43,354 nt of DNA, taken from contig NZ_LNSB01000047.1 in NCBI RefSeq assembly GCF_001468285.1, positions 1 through 43,354 on the forward strand, given 5' to 3'. Under the pieces are notes generated by a model. It was not told where the DNA came from and did not search any database. It was given only the letters and a program-made list of their open reading frames with translations. The DNA comes from Sphingopyxis sp. HIX (GTDB taxonomy: Bacteria; Pseudomonadota; Alphaproteobacteria; Sphingomonadales; Sphingomonadaceae). The translations under genes and the position numbers were made by a program. This document shows, in pieces, positions 36,877 through 43,354 of the stretch. Position 1 is the stretch's first letter; every line of letters begins with the position of its first letter.

Positions 36877-39249
36877 CTACCCCCGCAAACGATCGATCGC
36901 CTGCGCCAGCGCCACATAAAGCTTGCCGATATCCGACGACAGCAATGTCACGCTGATCGCCGATCCGTCGCGCGTGTTCATCAGCAGGCGCAGCATCGCC
37001 TCGAAATCGTGGATGAACTGGTTGACCGAGGCGTGGAAGCCGTCGTCATTCTGATAGACGCGCAGGATTTCCTTCGCCTCGCTATTCTCGACCAGCTTGA
37101 CCGCGCGCCGCGCAAAGACGCCGCGGTCGCCCTTGAGATAGGCGTCCCACGCGGTGTCGCTGACCTCGCTCGACAATATCTTGGTGAGGTCGATCGCGGT
37201 CGATTTGAGCGACTCGGTAAGCAGCCCGACCTGCTTCGCCAGCGAATCGCGGTCCGACGCGGCGATCGCCGCTTCGGCCTCGGCGGCGCGCGCCTCGACG
37301 CTCGCGCTGGTGTCCATGATCGTGATCAGCTGGCGCATCAGCCGGTCGGTGGCGTTGTTCGCCGCCGCGACCGCGCGCTCGGAGGCTTCGCCGATCGCGT
37401 CGAGCTGCGCCATGATCTCGGTCCGGAACGCCGCGTCGATCGCCTCGGTCGCGGTCGACTGCATCGCCTCGCGCGCGCCTTCGACGAGCCGTTCGAGCGT
37501 CGCCTGCGCCTGGCTCGCCGCCGAATCGGCGGTCTGGCGCACCTCGCCCAGCGTCGCGATCATCTTCGCGCCGCCCTGTTCGGCGAACTGGTCGGCGCCG
37601 TCGCGGAGTTTCGCGAGCGATGCCTCGGCCTCGGCGAGCGAGGCGGTGATCCGCTCGACCAGCGCGCGCTGGCTGTCGGCATGATCCGACATCTGCGTCT
37701 CGTTCGATGCGAGCGTCGCCTGCACAGCGTTGACGTGCGACAGCGTCGACTGCGCGACCAGCTCCGATGCCTCAAGCAGCGGTTTGAGGTCGGCGAGCGA
37801 CGATTTGGTCGCCTTGCCATGCGCCGCCATGCGGTCGATCGCGTGCGGCAGAGTCTCGTCCATCTCGCGCGTCACCGCGTCGAGCGCGAGCAGCAAGGAT
37901 TCGGCATGCCCGACCAGCTGCTGCGCCGATGCATTGCCCTTCGTCACCTGCTCGGCAAAGGCGCCGAGCTGCGCCTTGGTATCGCTGATCGCGCGCCCGA
38001 TGACGTCGGCGCGTCCCGCGATCGTCGCGTCGAGCGTCGCGAGGCTTTGCTCGATCGCGCCGACATGCCCCGAAATCCGCGTCGCCAGCTCCTCGCTCGC
38101 GACGCCATGCGCGGCAAGCTGCGCGCCGATATCGTCGCCCGCGCTGCGCGCGACCGCCAGCCGGTCGTCGAGCTGCCCGGCAGAATCCGCCACGCCGTCG
38201 CGGAACGCCTGCCAGGTCTCGCCCAGCCGCGCGCTCATCGCCTCGACCGTCGCGGTCAGTTCGTGGTGCAGCGCCGCCGCGGTCTGCGTCACCTGTGCCA
38301 GCGTCGTTTCGTGCGCGCCGGTCACCTGCGCCGATGCCGCGAGCAATTCGGTCTCGGCCTGCTTCGTCCGCGCTTCGAGCGAGCCGATCGCGGCGTCGAG
38401 CATCGCCGCCGACGTCTCGCCGGTCTCGGCCGCCTTCACCGCTTCCTCGGCGAGCGCCGCAAGCTTGGCTTCCAGGCTCGCGCCCTGCTGGTGCGCGACG
38501 AGCCCGGCCTCGCGGAAATTGCCCGCGAGCCGCTGCGCGACGTCGTCGATCCGCGGCAGCCCGGCGAGCAGCCCGTCCATCCGCTGCATCGCGACATCGC
38601 CCGAGCGCGCAAGCTGGTCGTGCGCATTGGCGATCACCGAAGCATTGGTGGCGAGCTTGTCGCTGCTCTCGGTCAACCGCGCAACGGTGTCGAGCCCCAG
38701 CTGCTGGACGATATTCGCCTGCTCGGCGAGCTGGCGCTGCGCATCGGCGATATGCAGTCCCAAGGAATGCATCGACTGGTTGAGCTGCGCATTCTCTTCG
38801 CGCAGCGCCGCGGTAACGCGCGCGAACCGCGCCTGCTCGGACCGGCTCGAGCGCAGCAGCGCCATCCACAGCACGGTGAGCAGCGTCAGCGGCATCGCGA
38901 TCGTCGCGATCACGCCGGGCCATTCGGCCGTCGCCGGCGCGCGGGCGAAATTTTCGGTCGCCGCCATCGCCGCAAAAACGGTCCAGCCGATCCCGAGCAG
39001 GATGAGCAGGGCAGGGGCGACACGGTCGCGAAAGGTCGAGGGGCTCGCCGTCTCTTCCTCGACGCCGTCGGCATCGTCGAGCGCGCTCCGGTCGAGCCAG
39101 TCGCGTTCGGCGCGCGCGGGCGCGGGGTCGGGCGCCGCCGCCTCGATGGGCGCTGCGCTCGCGGCCTCGGGCTCCGCCGATTGGCCTTCCTGGTCTCCGT
39201 TCGCCGCGGAATCCCGCCACAAACCGACGATCTTCTTGTCCCCCGTCAT
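36877..39249 (-). CDS. Large membrane-anchored coiled-coil protein (790 aa)
   Basis: A 790-residue protein. Residues 1-77 are acidic, Ala/Pro-rich and cytosolic; two membrane helices lie at about 78-96 and 112-132; residues 135-700 are almost all helix with long coiled-coil stretches rich in Ala, Glu, Gln, Thr and Ser; a compact C-terminal part follows (VSDTAWDAYLKGDRGVFARRAVKL to VALAQAIDRLRG), perhaps the conserved functional end. It resembles methyl-accepting or structural coiled-coil proteins in composition only; no HAMP or signalling domain is seen. Related sphingomonad proteins are, as I recall, loosely annotated as ATPase or apolipoprotein-like, with no nucleotide site visible here. 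A role in envelope or cell-pole organisation is only a guess. Confidence 0.85.
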   Translation of the reverse strand: MTGDKKIVGLWRDSAANGDQEGQSAEPEAASAAPIEAAAPDPAPARAERDWLDRSALDDADGVEEETASPSTFRDRVAPALLILLGIGWTVFAAMAATENFARAPATAEWPGVIATIAMPLTLLTVLWMALLRSSRSEQARFARVTAALREENAQLNQSMHSLGLHIADAQRQLAEQANIVQQLGLDTVARLTESSDKLATNASVIANAHDQLARSGDVAMQRMDGLLAGLPRIDDVAQRLAGNFREAGLVAHQQGASLEAKLAALAEEAVKAAETGETSAAMLDAAIGSLEARTKQAETELLAASAQVTGAHETTLAQVTQTAAALHHELTATVEAMSARLGETWQAFRDGVADSAGQLDDRLAVARSAGDDIGAQLAAHGVASEELATRISGHVGAIEQSLATLDATIAGRADVIGRAISDTKAQLGAFAEQVTKGNASAQQLVGHAESLLLALDAVTREMDETLPHAIDRMAAHGKATKSSLADLKPLLEASELVAQSTLSHVNAVQATLASNETQMSDHADSQRALVERITASLAEAEASLAKLRDGADQFAEQGGAKMIATLGEVRQTADSAASQAQATLERLVEGAREAMQSTATEAIDAAFRTEIMAQLDAIGEASERAVAAANNATDRLMRQLITIMDTSASVEARAAEAEAAIAASDRDSLAKQVGLLTESLKSTAIDLTKILSSEVSDTAWDAYLKGDRGVFARRAVKLVENSEAKEILRVYQNDDGFHASVNQFIHDFEAMLRLLMNTRDGSAISVTLLSSDIGKLYVALAQAIDRLRG

Positions 39250-39317
39250 CCTGCCATCATAGCATCAAATGCCCGCCACGAAACGGAAACTTAACCACGG
39301 CGTGACAAGGCTGTGGA

Positions 39318-39614
39318 ATGTCCTTCGACAGTGGCCCCCTCGACCGGTATCTGACCGCAGCGATCGGCGACGACGCGGCGATGGCGGCCGACCTGCGCAA
39401 CGCCTTCACCGGCAGCGCGCGCGATCTCGCCGACCTGATGCGCCGCGCGCGTTGCGACGCCAATTGGAACGTCGCGGCGCTTCGCCTGAAGGGCCTCGCC
39501 GCGACCTTCGGCATCATCCCGCTGATCCAGCTCGCCGAAGCGGCGATGGCGGGCGCACCGGGCGATCCGGCAGTGCTGCGCGACATCAACCGGGCGATCG
39601 ACGAAGTCGCCTGA
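39318..39614 (+). CDS. Hpt-like protein lacking the phospho-accepting histidine
   Basis: A 98-residue four-helix protein that looks like a histidine phosphotransfer domain: DAAMAADLRNAFTGSARDLADLMRRA, then NVAALRLKGLAATFGIIPLIQLAEA. In Hpt domains this segment reads AAHxLKGxxxxxG; here L55 takes the place of the histidine while L57, K58 and G59 are kept. It should therefore bind like an Hpt domain but cannot pass phosphate at that site. AAGG precedes the ATG. It is divergent from the 790-aa gene, with 68 bases between starts, suggesting shared control. A decoy or structural adaptor is an inference. Confidence 0.75.
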   Translation: MSFDSGPLDRYLTAAIGDDAAMAADLRNAFTGSARDLADLMRRARCDANWNVAALRLKGLAATFGIIPLIQLAEAAMAGAPGDPAVLRDINRAIDEVA

Positions 39615-39792
39615 CCGTGACCTGATTGGCACCCCGCGGCACCGGTTCAATCGCCGTTCAGCCGCCTCGCACCATAGCAAATTTCAACACCCCGTCTTGC
39701 CTTGGCAACGCTAGAGGTTTAGCCGCGTTTTCCGACAGCGGCTTCCCATGGCATGCCCGGAACGCGGGGCCGAATCGAAGGAGAGATTTCAG

Positions 39793-41115
39793 ATGTTGAC
39801 CCGTTTTCGCTCGATGCCCGCGACGGCGCTCGCCGCCGTGCTCGGCTGCGCGCTGATGGCGACCGCCGCCGTTCCCGCCGCGGCGCAGGACAAGCCCAAG
39901 AAGGAAAAGAAGGGCAAGAAGGAAGAAGAGGCCGCGAAGGGGGTTTCGATCACCCCCAGCAAGGCCTTCGGCCCGGTGGTGAAGAAGATCCAGGACGCCG
40001 CGAACCTCAAGGACGCCGCGGCGCTCCAGGCCGCGCTGGCCGAGGGCGAGCCGCAGGCGACCACGCCCGAGGACAAATATTGGATCGGCCACTTCACGCT
40101 CCAGCTCGGCATCCTGAACAAGGACAAGGCGACGCAGGGCAAGGGCCTCGAGACGATGCTCGCGTCGGGCAAGACCCCGCCCGAGAGCGCCGCGCTCTAT
40201 AATTATTACACCGGCAGCTTCGCCTATGACGAAAAGAACTATGCCAAGGCGATCGAGCGGCTCGAGGCGGCGAAGGCCGGCGGGGCGAAGGAAGCCCAGC
40301 TGCCGACGCTGCTGATGGACAGCTATCTCGCCAGCGGCCAGGTCGACAAGGGCATCACCCTCGCCAAGGAAGCGATCGAGGCGACCCGTGCCGCGGGCCA
40401 GCGCCCGTCGGACGAGCTCTACGTGCGTCCGATCCGCGCGCTGCAGGCCGCGAACCGCAACGAAGAAGTGCTCGACATGATGACGCTGCGCATGCGCGAC
40501 TATCCGCAGCCGCAGGTGTGGCGCCAGACCCTGTTCATCCTGCTGCAGCAGACCGGCGAGAACAAGGAAGTCGCGCTCGACACGCTGCGCCTGATGCGCG
40601 CGACGAATTCGATGCTCCAGCGCCCCGAATATCTCGAATATGCGTCGCTCGCCACCGAAGCCGCGCTGCCGGGCGAGGTCGTGTCGGTGATCAAGGTGGG
40701 CAAGGCCGCCAAGGTCATCCCCGACAAGGACGCCAAGTTCGACGAGATCGCCAAGACGCAGGGCGATCGCATCGGCGACGAGGAAACGACGCTGACGGCC
40801 TATGCCGCCAAGCCCACGACCTTGTCCGATCCGAAGCGCGCCGGTGCGACCGGCGACGTGATGGTCGGCTATGGCCGCTACGCCGACGCCGTGAAGCTGT
40901 ACGACGCCGCGCTCGCGGCGGGCGGCGACAAGGAACTCTGGACCTATCGCAAGGGCGTCGCCCAGGCGCTCGCCGGCGATAGCGCGGGCGCGAAGGCGAC
41001 CCTCGCGACGATCACCGGCCCGCGCAAGCGCCTCGCGCAGCTTTGGACGGTCAAGATCGACACGCCGGCTGCTGCTCCGGCCGCAGCGGCGGCCCCGGCG
41101 GCGCCGACGACCTGA
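39793..41115 (+). CDS. Exported TPR-like repeat protein
   Basis: A 440-residue periplasmic protein. Signal peptide (about residues 1-31, cleavage after PAAA), then a highly charged Lys/Glu stretch (KPKKEKKGKKEEEAAKG), then paired-helix repeats typical of TPR-like solenoids: YNYYTGSFAYDEKNYAKAIERLEAAKAGG, LLMDSYLASGQVDKGITLAKEA, VMVGYGRYADAVKLYDAALAAGGDKE. The C-terminus ends in an Ala/Pro run (PAAAPAAAAAPAAPTT). ATG 39793 has AAGGAGAG upstream; the open frame to 39748 is not supported. A strong hairpin terminator follows, so it is probably monocistronic. A scaffold role is likely; partner unknown. Confidence 0.83.
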   Translation: MLTRFRSMPATALAAVLGCALMATAAVPAAAQDKPKKEKKGKKEEEAAKGVSITPSKAFGPVVKKIQDAANLKDAAALQAALAEGEPQATTPEDKYWIGHFTLQLGILNKDKATQGKGLETMLASGKTPPESAALYNYYTGSFAYDEKNYAKAIERLEAAKAGGAKEAQLPTLLMDSYLASGQVDKGITLAKEAIEATRAAGQRPSDELYVRPIRALQAANRNEEVLDMMTLRMRDYPQPQVWRQTLFILLQQTGENKEVALDTLRLMRATNSMLQRPEYLEYASLATEAALPGEVVSVIKVGKAAKVIPDKDAKFDEIAKTQGDRIGDEETTLTAYAAKPTTLSDPKRAGATGDVMVGYGRYADAVKLYDAALAAGGDKELWTYRKGVAQALAGDSAGAKATLATITGPRKRLAQLWTVKIDTPAAAPAAAAAPAAPTT

Positions 41116-41136
41116 TCCGTTCGATCCGCTATCGAG

Positions 41137-41170
41137 AAGGGCGCCGTCCGCAAGGACCGGCGCCCTTTTT
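41137..41170 (+). terminator. Intrinsic terminator of the TPR-like gene
   Basis: AAGGGCGCCGTCC (41137-41149) pairs with GGACCGGCGCCCTT (41153-41166), with one bulged base and a short loop, and runs into TTTTT. It lies 22 bases after the stop codon. This is the clearest intrinsic terminator in the window. Confidence 0.88.
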
Positions 41171-41209
41171 CGTGGCCGGAAGCGACGCGGACTGCGGTCG
41201 GGCGCCGGC

Positions 41210-41500
41210 CTAGGAGGTCTCGCCCTGGTCCTCCGCCGCGGGCTTTTCCTTCAGGATCAGATAGCGATAGACGCCGATCGCGTTGATGATCAGCAGCGCG
41301 ATATTCTGCCACCCGATGCCTTCGCTGTCGGGTTGCAGGAACCCCCACAGGATCAACGCGATGCTGCTCGTCACGAACACCACGAACGCCCAGCCGGTCC
41401 AGCGCCGCCCGAGGTTCAACGACACCACCAGTGCCGCCAGCGTCGCCGCGCCCGCGCCATAATATTGCAGTCCGGTCAGGATCGCTTCATTCAAACCCAT
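41210..41500 (-). CDS. Small membrane protein (96 aa)
   Basis: A 96-residue protein with about three helices: LQYYGAGAATLAALVVSLNL, WAFVVFVTSSIALILWGFL and IALLIINAIGVYRYLIL. The last segment (WQNIALLIINAIGVYRYL) resembles the end of small membrane proteins distantly like PnuC, but that is weak. A polar tail KEKPAAEDQGETS follows. The ATG at 41500 overlaps the stop of the upstream gene by ten bases, so they form a pair. The longer open frame to 41830 is a shadow. Function unknown. Confidence 0.75.
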   Translation of the reverse strand: MGLNEAILTGLQYYGAGAATLAALVVSLNLGRRWTGWAFVVFVTSSIALILWGFLQPDSEGIGWQNIALLIINAIGVYRYLILKEKPAAEDQGETS

Positions 41501-41841
41501 GCTCCGATCAAGGCCAGCACCCCCGACCCGGCGAGGAAGGGCCAGATGATGTGCCGTCCCCCGGTACACGCGGCGTTGACCAGTCCGGTTCCCACCCAGC
41601 CGACACCGATCACGACGATCAGCCCGCGCGGCGTACCCGGCCAGGCGACGGTCGCCGCCGACAGCAGCATCAGCACCGCCATCGCGTGCCAGGCGAAGCG
41701 GAACACCTTGCGCGGCAGGTCGGCGAGCAAAATGCCGCGCTTGATGCGCAGCAGTGGCTGGATCAGCCGTTTCTCGCCGAGAATCGAATGGGTGAGGGCG
41801 GACAGCGTCATCGCCGCCGCGGCAAGCCACAGCCAGTTCAT
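41491..41841 (-). CDS. Small four-helix membrane protein (116 aa)
   Basis: A 116-residue protein with four predicted helices: WLWLAAAAMTLSALTHSIL, FAWHAMAVLMLLSAATVAW, LIVVIGVGWVGTGLVNAAC and IIWPFLAGSGVLALIGAW. The loop GEKRLIQPLLRIKRGILLADLPRKV is basic and should face the cytosol. It is followed by the 96-aa gene in overlap. It lies 53 bases downstream of the isovaleryl-CoA dehydrogenase gene with no terminator between, so all three may share a transcript. Unknown function. Confidence 0.78.
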   Translation of the reverse strand: MNWLWLAAAAMTLSALTHSILGEKRLIQPLLRIKRGILLADLPRKVFRFAWHAMAVLMLLSAATVAWPGTPRGLIVVIGVGWVGTGLVNAACTGGRHIIWPFLAGSGVLALIGAWV

Positions 41842-41894
41842 GTCCGGATCGCTCCGGCGCCTTCAGCCCCCATATTCCCCCCTCGATTGAAACC

Positions 41895-43061
41895 TTAACC
41901 CGCGCCTATCAGTTCGCGGCCGATCAGCATGCGCCGAATCTCGTTCGTCCCGGCGCCGATATCGAGCAGCTTGGCATCGCGCCAGTAGCGCTCGACCGGC
42001 CAGTCCTTGGTGTAGCCCGCACCGCCCAGCGCCTGGATCGCTTCGCCCGCGACCTTCACCGCATTTTCGCTCGCGAGCAGGATGCAGCCCGCAGCGTCGA
42101 AGCGCGTCGTCTGCCCCGCGTCGCACGCCTTGGCGACGTTGTAGACATAGGAGCGCGCCGACTGGAGCATCACATACATGTCGGCGACCTTCGCCTGCAT
42201 CAGCTGGAAGCTGCCGATCGGCTTGCCGAACTGCTTGCGGTCGCGGACATAGGGAATGACCGTGTCGAGGCACGCCTGCATGATCCCGAGCTGGAGCCCC
42301 GCGAGCACGACGCGCTCATAGTCGAGCCCCGACATCAGCACGCCGACCCCGCCATTTTCGGGACCCATCACCTGTTCCTCGGGGATTTCGCAATCGTCGA
42401 ACACCAGCTCGGCGGTCGGCGAGCCGCGCATGCCGACCTTGTCGATCTTCTGCCCGATCGAAAACCCCGGCATGTCCTTTTCGATCAGGAAAGCGGTGAT
42501 GCCGCGCGACCCGGCTTCGGGCGACGTCTTGGCATAGACGACGAGCGTATCGGCACAGGTCGCATTGGTGATCCAGAATTTCGTGCCGTTGAGCACATAG
42601 CCGCCCTGGACCTTCTCGGCCTTCAGCTTCATCGACACGACGTCGCTGCCCGCGCCCGCCTCCGACATCGCGAGGCTGCCGACATGTTCGCCGCTGATCA
42701 GCTTGGGGAGATATTTGGCCTTCTGCTCGGCATTGCCCCAGCGGCGGATCTGGTTGACGCACAGGTTCGAATGCGCGCCATAGCTGAGCCCGATCGCTCC
42801 GGATGCCCGCGACACTTCCTCGACCGCGATCACATGCTCGAGGTAGCCGAGCCCCAGCCCGCCGAACTCCTCCTCCACGGTGATGCCGTGCAGCCCGAGT
42901 TCGCCCATCTGCGTCCACAATTCGTCGCGCGGGAACCAGTCCTCGGCGTCGGCGTGCGCGGCGAGCGGCGCGATCTGTTCGTCGGCGAAGCGGGCGGTCG
43001 TTTCGCGGATCATCTCGGCATTTTCGCCGAGCGCGAAGTCGAAATCGGGGGTGGCGCGCAT
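41895..43061 (-). CDS. ivd: Isovaleryl-CoA dehydrogenase
   Basis: A 388-residue acyl-CoA dehydrogenase, best read as isovaleryl-CoA dehydrogenase of leucine breakdown (FAD-dependent; electrons pass to ETF). Signatures are [54 protein letters not shown] and [22 protein letters not shown]. The catalytic base of this subtype lies on helix G: E249 in [11 protein letters not shown]; the usual C-terminal glutamate site of other acyl-CoA dehydrogenases reads GAGTNEIRR, without the base, as in isovaleryl-CoA dehydrogenases. AGAGGA lies five bases before ATG 43061; the longer frame to 43328 is not real. The liuB/D/C genes of leucine breakdown are not in the window. Confidence 0.92.
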   Translation of the reverse strand: MRATPDFDFALGENAEMIRETTARFADEQIAPLAAHADAEDWFPRDELWTQMGELGLHGITVEEEFGGLGLGYLEHVIAVEEVSRASGAIGLSYGAHSNLCVNQIRRWGNAEQKAKYLPKLISGEHVGSLAMSEAGAGSDVVSMKLKAEKVQGGYVLNGTKFWITNATCADTLVVYAKTSPEAGSRGITAFLIEKDMPGFSIGQKIDKVGMRGSPTAELVFDDCEIPEEQVMGPENGGVGVLMSGLDYERVVLAGLQLGIMQACLDTVIPYVRDRKQFGKPIGSFQLMQAKVADMYVMLQSARSYVYNVAKACDAGQTTRFDAAGCILLASENAVKVAGEAIQALGGAGYTKDWPVERYWRDAKLLDIGAGTNEIRRMLIGRELIGAG

Positions 43062-43196
43062 AAGTTCCTCTATTCTCTTGTCGGTTGCGACTAGCAGGAA
43101 GGTGCCGCAAACAGAAGGGGATGCACAAGACAGACTATTATGCCGAAAAGCCCATAGTGCTTGCCTGACGCCCTGCGCGGCGGCAATGGGCAGGCC

Positions 43197-43354
43197 ATGA
43201 CGAGCGATATGACGCATCTGGACCGCCTGGAGGCGGAGAGCATTCACATCATGCGCGAGGTGATGGCGGACGCGGCGAAGCCGGTGATGCTGTACAGTGT
43301 GGGCAAGGACAGCGCGGTGATGCTGCATCTGGCGCGGAAGGCTTTCTATCCGTC
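43197..43354 (+). CDS. cysD: Sulfate adenylyltransferase subunit 2, 5' end
   Basis: The first 52 residues of CysD, cut by the window edge. The start [25 protein letters not shown] is typical, and [18 protein letters not shown] holds the PP-loop (SVGKDS) that binds ATP pyrophosphate. With CysN it makes adenosine 5'-phosphosulfate in sulfate assimilation. ATG 43197 is chosen; ATG 43209 is possible. It is divergent from the isovaleryl-CoA dehydrogenase gene, with 135 bases between starts and no certain promoter visible. Confidence 0.93.
   Translation, partial: MTSDMTHLDRLEAESIHIMREVMADAAKPVMLYSVGKDSAVMLHLARKAFYP

Noticed and set aside
37009..39294. 761-residue plus-strand open frame
   Set aside because: Antisense shadow of the 790-aa coiled-coil gene; Arg-rich, with no recognisable domain or ribosome binding site.
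41491..41830. Longer 206-residue minus-strand frame covering both small membrane proteins
   Set aside because: Its first half is an Arg/Ala-rich shadow of the four-helix gene; only the part from ATG 41500 looks like protein.
43062..43196. Promoter pairs in the ivd-cysD divergent gap
   Set aside because: Several TTG and TAG words occur but none gives a convincing 16-18 base spacing on either strand.

Overview
The window is dense, GC-rich alphaproteobacterial chromosome and most resembles a sphingomonad (Sphingomonadaceae, Sphingopyxis-like). The basis is the gene order tkt-gap-pgk-aldolase-thiE, a nuo operon running on into birA-coaX-rnj-DUF1467, promoters of the form TTGCNN-N17-TAAAGN, and dispersed hairpin repeats with CCCCGCGAAGGCGGGG and CCCTCCCGC-type cores that I associate with this group. 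No tRNA, rRNA, insertion sequence, prophage or CRISPR array was seen.

Layout. Positions 1-103 hold the start of a minus-strand gene that leaves the window. Positions 252-6749 are a plus-strand central-carbon block: transketolase, GAPDH, phosphoglycerate kinase, a 2OG-Fe(II) oxygenase-like gene overlapping pgk, class I fructose-bisphosphate aldolase and an O-methyltransferase. Two small exported paralogues lie on the minus strand (6765-7613), divergent from thiE. Cell-wall genes follow: an L,D-transpeptidase lipoprotein overlapping an M23 peptidase. Next come an inverted repeat, a small minus-strand gene, an OPT transporter, efp, a second inverted repeat and suhB. On the minus strand follow an exported BAAT-type hydrolase with its own promoter and palindrome, and two tandem YbjN-type proteins.

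Positions 16411-33183 are a complete 14-subunit complex I operon in the order nuoA-B-C-D-E-F-G-H-I-J-K-L-M-N, with a candidate promoter at 16333-16361. It is interrupted by six non-nuo genes. Most are joined to their neighbours by 4- to 8-base stop/start overlaps: 61 aa (D/E), 53 aa (E/F), 234 and 228 aa (F/G), 46 aa (G/H) and 125 aa (H/I). The 53-aa and 46-aa genes are easy to miss. The 234- and 228-aa proteins each carry two copies of a module with two cysteines 35-36 residues apart. NuoC has a Lys/Pro/Ala-rich tail, NuoL a His-rich loop and NuoM a mildly His-rich tail. Transcription seems to continue through birA, coaX, rnj and a DUF1467 gene, so respiration, biotin and CoA cofactors and RNA turnover are probably co-expressed.

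The last part (36.6-43.4 kb) holds a small exported protein and a 790-aa membrane coiled-coil protein on the minus strand, a divergent Hpt-like protein lacking its phospho-accepting histidine, an exported repeat protein with an intrinsic terminator, two small membrane proteins, isovaleryl-CoA dehydrogenase, and the 5' end of cysD running off the right edge. The most unusual features are the six genes inside the nuo operon and the two-cysteine module; no mobile or defence system is visible.
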